Below, in pieces: positions 45,694 through 57,032 of a DNA stretch of 64,000 nucleotides. The DNA is from Caballeronia sp. GAFFF1 (GTDB lineage: Bacteria > Pseudomonadota > Gammaproteobacteria > Burkholderiales > Burkholderiaceae): assembly GCF_023630705.1 (NCBI RefSeq), contig NZ_JALQEM010000020.1:62001-126000 (forward strand). The letters are read 5' to 3'. How positions within the stretch are numbered: the first letter of the stretch is position 1; each line of letters begins with the position of its first letter. The notes below the pieces were generated by a model that was not told the DNA's origin, did not search any database, and saw nothing but the letters and a program-made list of their open reading frames with translations. Position numbers and translations under genes: made by a program.

Positions 45694-48507
45694 TTATACG
45701 AGCTTGCCGTGACAGTTCTTGTACTTCTTGCCGCTGCCGCACGGGCACGGGTCGTTGCGGCCGACCTTCGGCACGTCGTCGGCGGGGCGCGTGGCGACGC
45801 TGATGTCGTCGCCGCCGGCCATCGCCTGGCTGATCATCTGAGCGGTGGCCGTTGCCGCCGCTGCTGCGGGCGCAGCGGGCGCGGCCGCCGCGTTGTAGTC
45901 CGCATGCGTGAACGAGACATTCTCGACGTGGCTGCCCTTCTCTTCGTACTGCTCGGCGGCTTCTTCCAGTTGCTCCGGCGACTGGATCTGCACGTTCATC
46001 ACGACGCGCGTGACTTCCTGCTTCACGGCGTCCAGCATGGCGGCGAACAGTTCGAACGCCTCGCGCTTGTATTCCTGCTTCGGATTCTTCTGCGCGTATC
46101 CGCGCAGATGGATGCCCTGACGCAGATGATCCAGCGCCGCCAGATGCTCGCGCCAGCGGCTGTCGAGCGTCTGAAGCATGATCGAACGCTCGAACGCGCT
46201 GAACGATTCGCGGCCCACGAGCGCGACCTTCGCCTCGTACGCTTCGTCGGCGGCGGCGAGAACGGCTTCGCAGATTTCCTCGGCGTCGATCGAGTTCGAC
46301 TCGTTGATCATCTCCTGAATGGCGAGGTCGAGCGACCACTCGTTGCGCAGCACTTCTTCCAGCTCGGGCGCGTCCCACTGCTCTTCGATGCTGCCCGCCG
46401 GAACGAACGTGCGCACGAGGTCCGTAATCACGCTATGACGCATGGCCGCGATCGTTTCCTGCACGTCGTTCGCTTCGAGCAGTTCGTTGCGCTGCTGATA
46501 GATCACCTTGCGCTGATCGTTCGCGACGTCGTCGTATTCGAGCAGTTGCTTGCGAATGTCGAAGTTGCGCGCTTCCACCTTGCGCTGCGCGCCTTCGATG
46601 GAACGCGTCACCATGCCCGCTTCGATCGGCTCGCCTTCCGGCATCTTGAGGCGATCCATGATGGCGCGCACGCGGTCGCCCGCGAAGATGCGCAACAGCG
46701 GATCATCCAGCGAAAGGTAGAAGCGCGACGAGCCCGGATCGCCCTGACGGCCCGCGCGGCCGCGCAACTGGTTGTCGATACGGCGCGACTCGTGACGCTC
46801 GGTGCCGATGATATGCAAGCCGCCCGCCGCCTTCACGTGGTCGTGCAATGCCTGCCATTCGTCGTGCAGCTTCTGGATGCGCGCGGCTTTCTCGTTCTCG
46901 GGAATGGAGAGATCGGCTTCGATGAACGACGCCTGTTTCTCCACATTGCCGCCGAGCACGATGTCCGTGCCGCGGCCCGCCATGTTCGTCGCGATGGTGA
47001 CGACGCCCGGCCGGCCCGCTTCCGCGACGATTGCCGCTTCGCGTGCGTGCTGCTTCGCGTTGAGCACTTCATGCTTGATGCCGGCTTGCATCAGCATGCC
47101 GGACAGCAGTTCGGACGCTTCGATCGACGTCGTGCCGACGAGCGTCGGCTGGCCGCGTTCGACGCAATCGCGAATGTCGCGGATGACGGCGTCGTAACGC
47201 TCCTTCGATGTCTTGTAAATCTGATCCTGCTTGTCGACGCGCTTCGGCGGACGATTCGTCGGAATCACGACCGTCTCCAGGCCGTAGATTTCCTGGAATT
47301 CGTACGCTTCCGTGTCTGCCGTGCCGGTCATGCCGGACAGCTTCGCGTACATGCGGAAGTAGTTCTGCAGCGTGATGGAGGCGAGCGTTTGATTCTCAGC
47401 CTGAATCTGCACGTGTTCTTTCGCCTCGACCGCCTGATGCAGGCCGTCCGACCAGCGGCGGCCCGTCATCATGCGGCCGGTGAATTCGTCGACGATCACG
47501 ACTTCGCCGTTCTGCACCACGTAATGCTGATCGCGATGGAAAAGCGTATGCGCGCGCAGGGCGGCATAGATGTGGTGCATCAGCGTGATGTTCTGCGGCG
47601 CGTAGAGGCTCTCGCCTTCGCCGATCAGTCCCCACTCGGCGAGCAGGCGCTCGGCCTTCTCGTGGCCCGACTCGGTGAGGAACACCTGACGCGCTTTCTC
47701 GTCGAGCGTGTAGTCGCCCGGCTTTTCGACGCCCGTGCCGTCCGCCTTTTCCTCGCCGATCTGCAATTCGAGCAGCGGCGGCAGCGCGTTCATGCGGACG
47801 TAAAGTTCGGTGTGGTCTTCAGCCTGACCGGAGATGATGAGCGGCGTGCGCGCTTCGTCGATCAGAATGGAGTCCACTTCGTCGACAATGGCGAAGTTGA
47901 GCGGCCGCTGCACGCGCGCGTCGGTCTCGTAGACCATGTTGTCGCGCAGATAGTCGAAGCCGAACTCGTTGTTCGTGCCGTAGGTGATGTCCGCCGCGTA
48001 CGCCTGCTGTTTCTGCGAGTGCTCCATCTGCGACAGATTCACGCCGCACGACAGCCCGAGGAAGTTGTAGAGGCGCGCCATCCATTCGGCGTCACGCTGG
48101 GCGAGGTAGTCGTTCACGGTCACCACGTGCACGCCGCGGCCCGACAGCGCGTTGAGATACGCGGCGAGCGTGGCGACGAGCGTCTTGCCTTCGCCCGTGC
48201 GCATTTCCGCGATCTTGCCGTAGTGCAGCACCATGCCGCCGATCAACTGAACGTCGAAGTGGCGCATTTTCAGCACGCGCCGGCTCGCTTCGCGGCAGAC
48301 GGCGAACGCCTCCGGAAGAATCACGTCCAGCGACTCGCCGCCCGCGACGCGCTTGCGGAACTCGTCCGTCTTCGCGCGCAACTGATCGTCCGTATATTTC
48401 TCGACGGTCGGCTCGAGGGCATTGATCGCCACAACGGTCTTTTGGTACTGCTTGACCAGCCGCTGATTGCGGCTGCCAAAAATCTTCTGAAGGAAACCGG
48501 TCGTCAT
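45694..48507 (-). CDS. secA: Protein translocase ATPase SecA
   Basis: Motor ATPase of the Sec pathway, 937 residues. It has the MRTGEGKT Walker A (about 100-107), Walker [14 protein letters not shown], the [13 protein letters not shown] lobe-2 motif, and the C-terminal zinc tail C-x-C-x8-C-H ([13 protein letters not shown]). It binds SecYEG and SecB. It is upstream of argJ. A long uninterrupted antisense frame over the gene is a coding-bias artefact. Confidence 0.97.
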   Translation of the reverse strand: MTTGFLQKIFGSRNQRLVKQYQKTVVAINALEPTVEKYTDDQLRAKTDEFRKRVAGGESLDVILPEAFAVCREASRRVLKMRHFDVQLIGGMVLHYGKIAEMRTGEGKTLVATLAAYLNALSGRGVHVVTVNDYLAQRDAEWMARLYNFLGLSCGVNLSQMEHSQKQQAYAADITYGTNNEFGFDYLRDNMVYETDARVQRPLNFAIVDEVDSILIDEARTPLIISGQAEDHTELYVRMNALPPLLELQIGEEKADGTGVEKPGDYTLDEKARQVFLTESGHEKAERLLAEWGLIGEGESLYAPQNITLMHHIYAALRAHTLFHRDQHYVVQNGEVVIVDEFTGRMMTGRRWSDGLHQAVEAKEHVQIQAENQTLASITLQNYFRMYAKLSGMTGTADTEAYEFQEIYGLETVVIPTNRPPKRVDKQDQIYKTSKERYDAVIRDIRDCVERGQPTLVGTTSIEASELLSGMLMQAGIKHEVLNAKQHAREAAIVAEAGRPGVVTIATNMAGRGTDIVLGGNVEKQASFIEADLSIPENEKAARIQKLHDEWQALHDHVKAAGGLHIIGTERHESRRIDNQLRGRAGRQGDPGSSRFYLSLDDPLLRIFAGDRVRAIMDRLKMPEGEPIEAGMVTRSIEGAQRKVEARNFDIRKQLLEYDDVANDQRKVIYQQRNELLEANDVQETIAAMRHSVITDLVRTFVPAGSIEEQWDAPELEEVLRNEWSLDLAIQEMINESNSIDAEEICEAVLAAADEAYEAKVALVGRESFSAFERSIMLQTLDSRWREHLAALDHLRQGIHLRGYAQKNPKQEYKREAFELFAAMLDAVKQEVTRVVMNVQIQSPEQLEEAAEQYEEKGSHVENVSFTHADYNAAAAPAAPAAAAATATAQMISQAMAGGDDISVATRPADDVPKVGRNDPCPCGSGKKYKNCHGKLV

Positions 48508-48804
48508 TGGATCAGTGTCTGCGTCGCGGCTTCGGACGGGCGCGTGTGCCAGCTGCGGCTAGCTGCGTCCGGGCTCGGAAAACCTCGGCGACTTAAGTCC
48601 ATTGGGTGAAATTCGAATCGGGAATTTTAGCACGCGAGTCAAGCACATCTTGCGTCAGCGTGGGCCCTCGGGCGTCTGCGCCACGCGACAGTCAACGCGT
48701 TGAAAGCTTGGCCGCGCGGGCTTTCGCGGCGGGCGTCTACGCGAAGCGGAAGGCAGGCTCGCGGTACAATCGAGCGGTCGCATCAGGCGTCCGCTGATTA
48801 AAAA

Positions 48805-49299
48805 ATGAGCCGCTTTTCTACAAATTCAAGGTCTGCGCCGGGGCGGTTCGATCCGCGCCGTCCGCAAGCCCTGGCCGACGTGCTGGATCGCACCGACGCG
48901 TTCCGCGCCCTGCGCGCGGGCGTCGAGCAGGTGGCGGCGCTCCAGCGCGATCTGGCCGCGCTTCTGCCCGACTATCTCGCGGCGAATGTCGAGCCCGGCT
49001 TCATCAAGGACGGCGTGCTTGCGCTTTTTGCCGCGCACAATGCGCTCGCCGCGCGCTTGCGGCATATCGAGCCGCGGCTTCTGTCGGATCTCCAGCAGCG
49101 CGGCTGGGCGGTGGATGCGCTCAAAATTCGCGTGCGTCCGCAGTCGATGAAGGAAGCGCCGCCGCCGAAGCAGGCGCGCATGTCCGTAGCGGGCGCGTCC
49201 GCGCTGCATGACCTTGCGGAGACGCTCGCGCCGTCGCCGCTACAGGAGGCGCTCGCCCGCATGGCGGCGCGTCACCAGGGGCGCGGGCAAAAAAAATGA
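48805..49299 (+). CDS. DUF721 (DciA-like) protein
   Basis: Protein of 164 residues with the DUF721/DciA domain in its first ~115 residues (a KH-like fold). DciA loads or assists the replicative helicase DnaB in bacteria that lack DnaC; the match here is to the betaproteobacterial DUF721 branch, so the function is probable rather than shown. The C-terminal ~50 residues are charged and probably disordered. Divergent from secA across ~300 bp (48,508-48,804, expected to hold both promoters) and convergent with lpxC. Its TGA lies inside the lpxC terminator stem. Confidence 0.82.
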   Translation: MSRFSTNSRSAPGRFDPRRPQALADVLDRTDAFRALRAGVEQVAALQRDLAALLPDYLAANVEPGFIKDGVLALFAAHNALAARLRHIEPRLLSDLQQRGWAVDALKIRVRPQSMKEAPPPKQARMSVAGASALHDLAETLAPSPLQEALARMAARHQGRGQKK

Positions 49300-49321
49300 G
49301 CGGCGCTTTCGCTGCCGCTCA
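49289..49321 (-). terminator. Rho-independent terminator of lpxC transcript
   Basis: On the minus strand TGAGCGGC-AGCGAAAGC-GCCGCTCA is followed by an eight-T run (49,289-49,296). It sits about 30 nt past the lpxC stop and includes the stop codon of the convergent DUF721 gene. Confidence 0.85.
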
Positions 49322-49348
49322 CCTTTCCGTCCTGCCGTGCGCCGATGA

Positions 49349-50266
49349 TCAGGCAAACGCCGTCTGCGTATCGAATGCGAAACCGCGCGGCGCTTTCTGC
49401 GTGTCCTCGAACGTGACGATTTCGTAAGCCTCTTCGTTCGCGAGCAGTTCGCGCAGCAGCATGTTGTTCATCGCGTGACCGCCCTTGTACGCGGTGTACG
49501 ACGCGAGCAGCGGATGACCCACGACGTACAGATCACCGATGGCGTCGAGCATTTTATGCTTCACGAACTCGTCGTCGTAGCGCAGGCCGTCGTTGTTCAG
49601 GATGCGGTACTCGTCGAGCACGATGGCGTTGTCCATGCTGCCGCCGCGCGCAAGACCCAGCTCGCGCATCATTTCCACTTCATGCGCGAAGCCGAACGTG
49701 CGCGCGCGAGCAATCTCTCGCACATACGACGTGGTCGCGAAATCGACTTCCAGCGCCTGGCCCGTCTTGTCGACGGCCGGATGGCGGAAATCGATGGTAA
49801 AGCTCAGTTTGAAGCCGAAATACGGTTCGAGACGCGCGAATTTATCGCCATCGCGCACTTCAACGGGCTTCTTCACCTTGATGAATTTCTTCGGCGCGTT
49901 CTGCTCTTCGATACCCGCCGACTGAATGAGAAACACGAACGAAGACGCGCTGCCGTCCATGATCGGGATTTCCTCGGCAGTGACATCGACGTAAAGATTG
50001 TCGATGCCTAAGCCCGCGCACGCCGACATCAGGTGCTCGATAGTCGACACGCGCGCGCCGTCCTTCTGAAGCACGGACGCGAGCCGCGTATCGCCGATCG
50101 CCATGGCGGACGCCGGAATGTCGACCGGCTGCGGCAGGTCGATCCGAGAAAACACGATGCCCGTTCCAACCGGTGCCGGGCGCAGCGTCAGATCGACCTT
50201 GCGGCCGGAATGAAGCCCGATTCCCACGGTTTTGACGACGGTCTTGATTGTTCGCTGCTTCAACAT
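49349..50266 (-). CDS. lpxC: UDP-3-O-acyl-N-acetylglucosamine deacetylase LpxC
   Basis: Zinc deacetylase for the committed step of lipid A synthesis, 305 residues. Zinc ligands are in EHLMSA (His ~79) and HKMLDAIGD (His and Asp ~238-242), with the general acid-base His in GHAMNN. The start MLKQRTIK at 50,266 is the usual one. An AT-rich leader of ~100 bp upstream, on the minus strand TATTAAAAT, looks like a promoter region. It lies between the peroxiredoxin gene and secA, as in other Burkholderia. Confidence 0.96.
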   Translation of the reverse strand: MLKQRTIKTVVKTVGIGLHSGRKVDLTLRPAPVGTGIVFSRIDLPQPVDIPASAMAIGDTRLASVLQKDGARVSTIEHLMSACAGLGIDNLYVDVTAEEIPIMDGSASSFVFLIQSAGIEEQNAPKKFIKVKKPVEVRDGDKFARLEPYFGFKLSFTIDFRHPAVDKTGQALEVDFATTSYVREIARARTFGFAHEVEMMRELGLARGGSMDNAIVLDEYRILNNDGLRYDDEFVKHKMLDAIGDLYVVGHPLLASYTAYKGGHAMNNMLLRELLANEEAYEIVTFEDTQKAPRGFAFDTQTAFA

Positions 50267-50423
50267 GATTTTTTTCCGATAGCAATTCCCAATAAAGAGA
50301 ATTAATCGTTCATTGAATTTTAATAGATCGAAGTATACTCCATTCGGAGTAAGCCGTCCCAAACGAAGAGGTATCAACTGTTTCCCTGTGTTACGCCGCG
50401 ACGCAGGGCCAGTCAAGTAGAAC

Positions 50424-50464
50424 GGGCCGATGGCCGGAATGGAGGCATTTCCGGTCATCGGCCC
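50424..50464. terminator. Long hairpin downstream of peroxiredoxin gene
   Basis: GGGCCGATG-CCGGAA-TG pairs with CA-TTCCGG-CATCGGCCC around a GGAGG loop, with one mismatch and one bulge. It lies ~65 nt past the peroxiredoxin stop. There is no clean T-run, so it may stabilise the 3' end or aid Rho rather than terminate alone. Confidence 0.5.
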
Positions 50465-50529
50465 CAAGTTGTCGCCGAATGCGAGGGCGTCTTTAGGCGT
50501 TGTACAAAGACAACGCGACGCCGCTGCGC

Positions 50530-51033
50530 TCAGCGCAACGTCGCCAGAATGCTGCGAGCGTCGCTGACTTCGAACTTTCCGGGCGCTTCGACAGCGAGCG
50601 TCTTGACCACGCCGTTGTCGACCACCATCGCGTAACGCTGGGAACGGATTCCCATGCCACGCTCGGATAAATCCTGATCCAGTCCGAGTGCCTGAGTGAA
50701 ACGCGCACTGCCGTCCGCCATCATCCTCACCTTGCCCGCGGCTTGGAGATCGCGTCCCCACGCGTTCATGACGAACGCGTCGTTGACGGAAACGCACCAG
50801 ATTTCATCGATGCCGGCGGCCCGAAACTCATCCGCCGCCTCGACATAACCCGGCACGTGCCTGGCGGAACACGTCGGCGTGAACGCGCCCGGCAATCCGA
50901 AGATCACCACGCGCTTGCCGGCGGTCCGCTCGCGCACCGCGAACCCGTTCGGTCCCACGGCACAGCCCTCGCTCGCCACTTCGATGAACTCGAAGAGACG
51001 CGCATCAGGCAACGTTTCACCCACTTCGATCAT
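50530..51033 (-). CDS. Peroxiredoxin (AhpC/TSA, Prx5-like)
   Basis: Thiol peroxidase of 167 residues of the PRX5 group. The peroxidatic Cys is in [15 protein letters not shown] (about 50-64), which keeps the PT-x-x-C context, and the conserved Arg is in the [12 protein letters not shown] segment. The start [10 protein letters not shown] at 51,033 matches the family N-terminus; an ATG at 51,066 adds an unlikely extension. It lies between ftsZ and lpxC with ~260 bp on each side, so it is probably transcribed on its own. Confidence 0.9.
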   Translation of the reverse strand: MIEVGETLPDARLFEFIEVASEGCAVGPNGFAVRERTAGKRVVIFGLPGAFTPTCSARHVPGYVEAADEFRAAGIDEIWCVSVNDAFVMNAWGRDLQAAGKVRMMADGSARFTQALGLDQDLSERGMGIRSQRYAMVVDNGVVKTLAVEAPGKFEVSDARSILATLR

Positions 51034-51296
51034 GCTCGGTCCTTCCCTCGTCAGTGCTCGAAACACCTTGCGATTGCATCGTCCCGCAGTCTCGCATCGC
51101 GCTTGATCGACGATTCAGGTTTCATTTGCTCGTCGGCAAATTCGTGGAGGTCGGCTGGCCACGACCTGGCGTCTGATGCTGACGCGGCCTTGGACAGTCG
51201 CCCCACGCGAAACCTGCGTCGCCGGCTCACGCCCGGCGCGTGCCTGCGGTGGCTGCATTGCTCTTGCTACCAGCGAGCAACGAGCACAGCGCGACC

Positions 51297-52493
51297 TCAG
51301 TCCGCTTGCTTGCGCAGGAACGCCGGGATGTCGTACGTATCGACGCCCTTTTCCTGCAATGCCTGCACGTGCGATGCCGCCGTTTCGCGCGACGAACGCC
51401 ACACAGCCGGCGTGTCCAGCGAACCGTAATCCGTTGCCTGACCGTGCTGCGGCGCGTACGTGTTGTGCGCCGCGTGCGCGACCGGCTGGTTGTCGGTGCC
51501 CGTGCGCAGCAGCGTCATCGGCGCTTGCTGCTGCTTCTTGGCCGCGCGGCCGAGGCCCGTTGCGACCACCGTCACGCGCAGGGCGTCGCCCATTGCGTCG
51601 TCGTACACCGCGCCGAAGATCACCGTTGCGTCGTCGGCCGCGTAGCTCTTGATGGTGTTCATCACTTCGCGCGTTTCAGACAGACGCAGCGAACGGCTCG
51701 ACGTGATGTTGACGAGCACGCCACGCGCACCCGACAGATCGACGCCTTCGAGCAGCGGGCTCGCCACAGCTTGCTCCGCAGCAAGCCGCGCGCGATCGAC
51801 GCCGGCAACGGTTGCCGTGCCCATCATCGCCTTGCCCTGCTCGCCCATCACGGTCTTCACGTCTTCGAAGTCGACGTTCACGAGACCGTCGACGTTGATG
51901 ATTTCCGCAATGCCCGCGACAGCGTTGTTCAGCACGTCGTCCGCGCACTGGAAGCACTTGTCCATCTCGGCGTCGTCGCCCATCACCTCGAAGAGCTTGT
52001 CGTTCAGCACGACGATCAGCGAATCGACGTGATCCTCCAGTTGCTGCGAGCCGGCTTCCGCCACGCGCATGCGGCGGCCGCCTTCGAATTCGAACGGCTT
52101 GCTCACGACGCCGACCGTCAGAATGCCCATTTCCTTCGCGATCTGCGCGACCACCGGCGCCGCGCCCGTGCCCGTGCCGCCGCCCATGCCCGCGGTGATG
52201 AACACCATGTGCGCGCCGCGCAGTGCATCGGCGATACGCTCGCGCGCATCTTCAGCCGCTTCCTTGCCCTTCTCCGGCTTGGCGCCCGCGCCCAGACCGG
52301 TCATGCCCAACTGCAACACCTGCGGCGCGCGCGAACGTGCGAGCGCCTGTGCGTCGGTGTTCATTACGATGAAGTCGACGCCCTGCACACCCCGGTTGAT
52401 CATGTGCTGGACGGCATTGCCGCCCGCACCACCAACTCCGACCACCTTGATGATCGTTCCGTTGGTTTCCGTTTCCAGCATTTCGAAATCCAT
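51297..52493 (-). CDS. ftsZ: Cell division GTPase FtsZ
   Basis: Tubulin-like GTPase of 398 residues. The signature GGGTGTG is at about 107-113. The T7 loop and the conserved C-terminal peptide DIPAFLRKQ, the binding site for FtsA and other partners, are both present. A linker of ~50 residues separates core and tail. It lies 143 bp downstream of ftsA in the dcw cluster. Confidence 0.98.
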   Translation of the reverse strand: MDFEMLETETNGTIIKVVGVGGAGGNAVQHMINRGVQGVDFIVMNTDAQALARSRAPQVLQLGMTGLGAGAKPEKGKEAAEDARERIADALRGAHMVFITAGMGGGTGTGAAPVVAQIAKEMGILTVGVVSKPFEFEGGRRMRVAEAGSQQLEDHVDSLIVVLNDKLFEVMGDDAEMDKCFQCADDVLNNAVAGIAEIINVDGLVNVDFEDVKTVMGEQGKAMMGTATVAGVDRARLAAEQAVASPLLEGVDLSGARGVLVNITSSRSLRLSETREVMNTIKSYAADDATVIFGAVYDDAMGDALRVTVVATGLGRAAKKQQQAPMTLLRTGTDNQPVAHAAHNTYAPQHGQATDYGSLDTPAVWRSSRETAASHVQALQEKGVDTYDIPAFLRKQAD

Positions 52494-52636
52494 GTTGCCT
52501 CCGTCAAGAATGAAGATCGGCGTTATCCGGAGAGAGATCGGGCAACCTCTCGCCGCGCGCTAGCCGCCGGTACCGGCGCGAATTATATTCATTACTTAAA
52601 TACGTTTGTTTCGTACTGCTCTGTTCCGCGCAAGCT

Positions 52637-53869
52637 TCAGAAGTTTCCGAGGAACCAGTCTTTCATTCGTGTGAGCACTTGCCCCATCGACCCGTTCTGC
52701 ACCGCGACCTTGCGACCGCGCATGCGCTGAGAGCGTCCTTCGGCGAGCAAGCCCATGGCGGTGGAATAGCGCGGGTTGCGCACGACGTCCGCGAGACCGC
52801 CGGCGTACTCGGGCACGCCGATGCGCACCGGTTTCAGGAAAATGTCTTCGCCGAGTTCGACCATGCCGGGCATCATCGCCGCGCCGCCGGTCAGCACGAC
52901 GCCGCTCGACAGCAACTCTTCGTAGCCGGATTCGCGCACGACCTGCTGCACGAGCGAGAAGAGTTCTTCGACGCGCGGCTCGACCACCGCCGCCAGCGCC
53001 TGACGCGACAGCGTGCGCGGACCGCGTTCGCCAAGACCCGGCACTTCGATCATCTCGTCGGGGTCCGCGAGCGCCTGCTTCGCGATGCCGTACGTCACCT
53101 TGATGTCTTCCGCGTCCGGCGTCGGGGTGCGCAGCGCCATGGCGACGTCGCTCGTGATCTGGTCGCCGGCGATCGGAATCACCGCCGTATGACGGATCGC
53201 GCCTTCGCTGAAGATGGCGATGTCGGTGGTGCCGCCGCCGATATCGACGAGCACGACGCCCAGTTCCTTTTCGTCCTCGGTCAGCACCGCGAGCGACGAC
53301 GCGAGCGGCTGCAAGATGAGGTCGTTCACTTCGAGCCCGCAGCGGCGCACGCACTTCACGATGTTCTGCGCCGCGCTCACCGCGCCCGTGACGATATGCA
53401 CCTTCACTTCGAGGCGAATGCCGCTCATGCCGATCGGCTCGCGCACGTCTTCCTGACCGTCGATGATGAATTCCTGCGTCAGGATGTGCAGCACCTGCTG
53501 ATCGGTCGGAATGTTGATCGCCTTGGCCGTTTCGATCACGCGGGCGACGTCCGTCTGCGTGACTTCCTTGTCCTTGATCGCGACCATGCCGCTCGAATTG
53601 AAGCTGCGTATGTGGCTGCCCGCGATACCGGTGAAGACGTTCGTGATCTTGCAATCCGCCATCAGTTCGGCTTCTTCAAGCGCGCGCTGAATGGATTGCA
53701 CCGTTGCCTCGATGTTGACCACGACGCCTTTTTTCAACCCCTTCGAGTCGCTCTGACCGAGTCCGATCACCTCGTAGTGGCCCTCGCCCTTCAATTCGGC
53801 GACGATCGCGACCACCTTCGACGTACCTATGTCGAGGGAAACCAGCAGGTCTTTGTAGTCTTTGCTCAT
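52637..53869 (-). CDS. ftsA: Cell division protein FtsA
   Basis: Actin-like membrane tether of FtsZ, 410 residues. The N-terminal phosphate loop reads SLDIGTSKV and the second VDIGGGTTD. The C-terminal amphipathic membrane-targeting helix is in MGQVLTRMKDWFLGNF. The start at 53,869 gives MSKDYKDLLVS; the frame is open further upstream into ftsQ but is not protein-like there. Confidence 0.97.
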   Translation of the reverse strand: MSKDYKDLLVSLDIGTSKVVAIVAELKGEGHYEVIGLGQSDSKGLKKGVVVNIEATVQSIQRALEEAELMADCKITNVFTGIAGSHIRSFNSSGMVAIKDKEVTQTDVARVIETAKAINIPTDQQVLHILTQEFIIDGQEDVREPIGMSGIRLEVKVHIVTGAVSAAQNIVKCVRRCGLEVNDLILQPLASSLAVLTEDEKELGVVLVDIGGGTTDIAIFSEGAIRHTAVIPIAGDQITSDVAMALRTPTPDAEDIKVTYGIAKQALADPDEMIEVPGLGERGPRTLSRQALAAVVEPRVEELFSLVQQVVRESGYEELLSSGVVLTGGAAMMPGMVELGEDIFLKPVRIGVPEYAGGLADVVRNPRYSTAMGLLAEGRSQRMRGRKVAVQNGSMGQVLTRMKDWFLGNF

Positions 53870-53895
53870 AGCGTGCTCATGCCTGTGATGTCTGC

Positions 53896-54648
53896 TTACT
53901 TCTTGGCCTTGTCGGTGTCGTTGATGAAGCGCATGCCGGCGGCGCGTATCGCGAAGCCGTTGGGGTAACGCAAATCCGCATATTCGATGTCCTTGCCCCA
54001 CCGCCCCGTGACCGCTGGCCACGACGCGACAAAACGCTTGCAACGGTCATCGAGCGTGTCCTGATTGCGCTCGCGACCCAGTTCGATCTGCGTGCCGTTC
54101 GAGAGCTTCACGGTCCACGCGAAACGCGGCGACAGCGTGACTTCCTCGGGCTGCGCGTCGAGCGGCGCGAACCACTTCTGGAAGTCGTGATACCGCGCGA
54201 CCACTTCCTTCGCCGTGCCTTCCGGACCGTCGAACGCGGGCAGGTCGTCGTCCAGTTCGCCCTGGTTCGCGGTGAAGAGCTCGCCGTCCACGCTGACCAA
54301 CTGATCGCTGCCCCACGTGCCGAGCGGCTTGTACTCCTCCAGCGTCACGGCGATCGCGTTGGGCCACACGCGACGCACGCTCGCGCGGCGCACCCACGGC
54401 ATCTGTTCGAACGCGGTGCGCGCGGTGTCGAGATCGACAGTGAAGAAGTTGCCCTTCAGGTGCCCCACGACGCTCGCGCGCACCGTCGGCGAATTGATAT
54501 GCGCCGTGTCGCCGTCGATCTGTATCTCGCGCAGGCGAAACTCGGGACGCTGGATCGCGTAGACGCCCGCCGCGCACAGCAGCATCAGCACGAGCATGGC
54601 GTGCAGCGCGCTTGCGGCGAGATTCATCTGGCGAACGTTGTTCCACAT
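53896..54648 (-). CDS. ftsQ: Cell division protein FtsQ
   Basis: Bitopic divisome protein of 250 residues. One membrane segment lies at about 10-32 (LHAMLVLMLLCAAGVYAI), followed by the periplasmic POTRA domain starting at FRLREIQIDG and the FtsQ beta domain. It links FtsB/FtsL to the rest of the divisome. It starts 12 nt after ddl. Confidence 0.95.
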   Translation of the reverse strand: MWNNVRQMNLAASALHAMLVLMLLCAAGVYAIQRPEFRLREIQIDGDTAHINSPTVRASVVGHLKGNFFTVDLDTARTAFEQMPWVRRASVRRVWPNAIAVTLEEYKPLGTWGSDQLVSVDGELFTANQGELDDDLPAFDGPEGTAKEVVARYHDFQKWFAPLDAQPEEVTLSPRFAWTVKLSNGTQIELGRERNQDTLDDRCKRFVASWPAVTGRWGKDIEYADLRYPNGFAIRAAGMRFINDTDKAKK

Positions 54649-54660
54649 GTTTGCGCTTCG

Positions 54661-55614
54661 TCAGTTCTTGAGGGTGAGAGACAGCACCTTCACGACCAGA
54701 TCCTTGTAGCTGATGCCGACCGCACGCGCCGCTTTCGGCGGCAGCGAGTGATCCGTCATGCCCGGCGCGGTGTTCACTTCGAGGAAGTACGGGTTGCCGT
54801 CGGCGTCCAGCATGAAATCGGCGCGGCCCCAGTCCGTGCAGCCGAGCATGTCGAAGGCGCGCTGCGTCAGTTGCTTCATGCGCGCTTCTTCGGCGTCCGT
54901 CAGACCGCAGGGAATCAGATACTTCGTGTCGTCGGCGACGTACTTCGCGTGGTAGTCGTAGAACTCGCCCGCCGGCACGATCTTGATGACCGGCAGGTCC
55001 AGATCGCCCGCGATGCAGCACGTGTACTCGCCGCCGCCTTCGATGCTCTGCTCGACGATGACGATCTTGTCGAACTTCGCGGCCTCTTCCAGCGCCGGCA
55101 CGAGCCGTTGCGCGCTCTTCACCTTGATGACCGCGACGCTCGACCCTTCGCTCGCCGGCTTCACGAAGAGCGGCAGCCCCAGCTTCGCGATGATTTCCTG
55201 CGCGCGCCCCACATAGTCGTCGCCGCGATAGACGGTTTCGAACGGCGGCGTCGGAATGCCGGTCTGCTGCCACACGAGCTTGGTGCGCAGCTTGTCCATG
55301 CCGAGCGCCGAGCCCAGCACGCCGCTGCCCGTATAGCGAATGCCGTAGAAGTCCAGCGCGCCTTGCAACTGGCCGTTCTCGCCATAGCCGCCGTGCAGCG
55401 CGATAAACGCGCGCTCGAAGCCTTCCGCCTTCAGATCCGACAACGGGCGTTCGGCGGGATCGAACGGATGCGCGTCGACGCCCGCCTCTCGCAGCCCTTC
55501 CAGCACGAGGCGGCCAGAATTGAGCGAGACTTCGCGCTCGGCGGAATTCCCGCCGAGAAGCACCGCCACTTTGCCGAAGACCTTCGGATCGATGTTGTTC
55601 ACTGTGTTACTCAT
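54661..55614 (-). CDS. ddl: D-alanine--D-alanine ligase
   Basis: ATP-grasp ligase of 317 residues that makes D-Ala-D-Ala for peptidoglycan. The N-terminal [13 protein letters not shown] and the C-terminal [15 protein letters not shown] motifs are diagnostic. The start [10 protein letters not shown] at 55,614 was preferred to an ATG at 55,668, which lies inside the end of murC. Order murC-ddl-ftsQ-ftsA-ftsZ is that of the dcw cluster. Confidence 0.96.
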   Translation of the reverse strand: MSNTVNNIDPKVFGKVAVLLGGNSAEREVSLNSGRLVLEGLREAGVDAHPFDPAERPLSDLKAEGFERAFIALHGGYGENGQLQGALDFYGIRYTGSGVLGSALGMDKLRTKLVWQQTGIPTPPFETVYRGDDYVGRAQEIIAKLGLPLFVKPASEGSSVAVIKVKSAQRLVPALEEAAKFDKIVIVEQSIEGGGEYTCCIAGDLDLPVIKIVPAGEFYDYHAKYVADDTKYLIPCGLTDAEEARMKQLTQRAFDMLGCTDWGRADFMLDADGNPYFLEVNTAPGMTDHSLPPKAARAVGISYKDLVVKVLSLTLKN

Positions 55615-55634
55615 GACGTCGTTTGTTGCTGTCT

Positions 55635-57029
55635 TCACTGCGGCTGGCTCTGCGCGAGCCGTCCGCATACACCGCCGATGGAGCCCGCGCCCATCGTGAT
55701 CACCACGTCGCCGTTGCGCGCGAGCGTCGTCACGGCGTCCGGCACTTCATCCACCGTTTCGACGAATACCGGCTCCACCTTGCCCGCGACGCGGATCGCC
55801 CGTGCGAGCGCGCGGCCGTCGGCGGCGACGATCGGCGCTTCGCCTGCGGCATAAACATCGGTGAGAACCAGTGCATCCACGGTGGACAGCACCTTCACGA
55901 AATCTTCGAAACAGTCGCGCGTGCGCGTGTAGCGATGCGGCTGGAACGCGAGCACGAGACGCCGGTCCGGGAATGCGCCGCGCGCCGCCGCGATGGTCGC
56001 GGCCATCTCCACCGGGTGATGCCCGTAGTCGTCGATCAGCGTGTACGCGCCTTCGTTGTCGTTCGTCTTCACGTCGCCGTAACGCTGGAAGCGCCGGCCG
56101 ACACCGTTGAATTCGGCGAGCGCCCTCTGGATATCGGCATCCGCCACTTCGAGTTCAGTCGCTATTGCAATCGCCGCGAGCGCGTTCTGCACGTTATGCA
56201 GGCCCGGCAGATTCAGCACGATGTCGAGCGGCGGCGCATCTTCGCGCATGGCCGTGAAATGCATGCGGCCGTCGCGCGCCTCCACGTTCACCGCGCGCAC
56301 CTGCGCGTCGGCGCCGATGCCATAGCGAATGATCGGCTTCGACACGAACGGCAGGATCTCGCGCACGTTCGGGTCGTCGACGCAGAGCACCGCGATGCCG
56401 TAGAACGGCAGCCGGTGCGTGAATTCGATGAACGCCTGCTTGAGCCGCGCGAAGTCGTGGCCGTAGGTGTCCATGTGATCGGCGTCGATGTTCGTGATGA
56501 CTTCGATCACCGGAAAGAGATTGAGGAACGACGCGTCCGATTCGTCCGCTTCGGCGACGATGAAATCGCCCGTGCCGAGCCGCGCGTTCGCGCCCGCGCT
56601 GATGAGACGCCCGCCGATGACGAACGTCGGATCGAGCCCGCCCGCGGCCAGCACGCTTGCGACGAGCGACGTCGTCGTGGTCTTGCCGTGCGTGCCGGCA
56701 ATGGCGATGCCCTGCTTCAGCCGCATGAGTTCCGCGAGCATCACGGCGCGCGGCACGATCGGCACGCGCCGATGCCGCGCCGCCAGCACTTCAGGATTGT
56801 CGGGACGCACGGCCGTCGACACGACCACGGCGTTCGCGCCTTCGATGTTCTGCTCGTTGTGGCCGATCTCGACGCGCGCGCCCAGCGCCTTCAGCCGCTC
56901 GGTGACGGCGTTTTTCGAGAGGTCCGAGCCGCTGACCTGATAGCCCAGATTCAGCAGCACTTCCGCGATGCCGCTCATTCCTGCTCCGCCGATGCCGACG
57001 AAGTGAATGTGCTTGACGATGTGTTTCAT
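55635..57029 (-). CDS. murC: UDP-N-acetylmuramate--L-alanine ligase MurC
   Basis: Mur ligase of 464 residues adding L-Ala to UDP-MurNAc. The N-terminal glycine loop [14 protein letters not shown] and the ATP loop [10 protein letters not shown] (about 112-121) identify MurC. It lies 3 nt after murG. Confidence 0.97.
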   Translation of the reverse strand: MKHIVKHIHFVGIGGAGMSGIAEVLLNLGYQVSGSDLSKNAVTERLKALGARVEIGHNEQNIEGANAVVVSTAVRPDNPEVLAARHRRVPIVPRAVMLAELMRLKQGIAIAGTHGKTTTTSLVASVLAAGGLDPTFVIGGRLISAGANARLGTGDFIVAEADESDASFLNLFPVIEVITNIDADHMDTYGHDFARLKQAFIEFTHRLPFYGIAVLCVDDPNVREILPFVSKPIIRYGIGADAQVRAVNVEARDGRMHFTAMREDAPPLDIVLNLPGLHNVQNALAAIAIATELEVADADIQRALAEFNGVGRRFQRYGDVKTNDNEGAYTLIDDYGHHPVEMAATIAAARGAFPDRRLVLAFQPHRYTRTRDCFEDFVKVLSTVDALVLTDVYAAGEAPIVAADGRALARAIRVAGKVEPVFVETVDEVPDAVTTLARNGDVVITMGAGSIGGVCGRLAQSQPQ

Positions 57030-57032
57030 GAC

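Noticed and set aside
45709..48609. A 966-codon uninterrupted plus-strand frame opposite secA, and similar long frames opposite ftsA, murC, murD, mraY and pilC
   Set aside because: They mirror the codon bias of high-GC genes on the opposite strand, are rich in Arg, His and Ala, and show no protein family.
50530..51033. Peroxiredoxin gene interrupting the ftsZ-lpxC interval as a novelty
   Set aside because: This placement is, to my knowledge, usual in Burkholderia and related genera.
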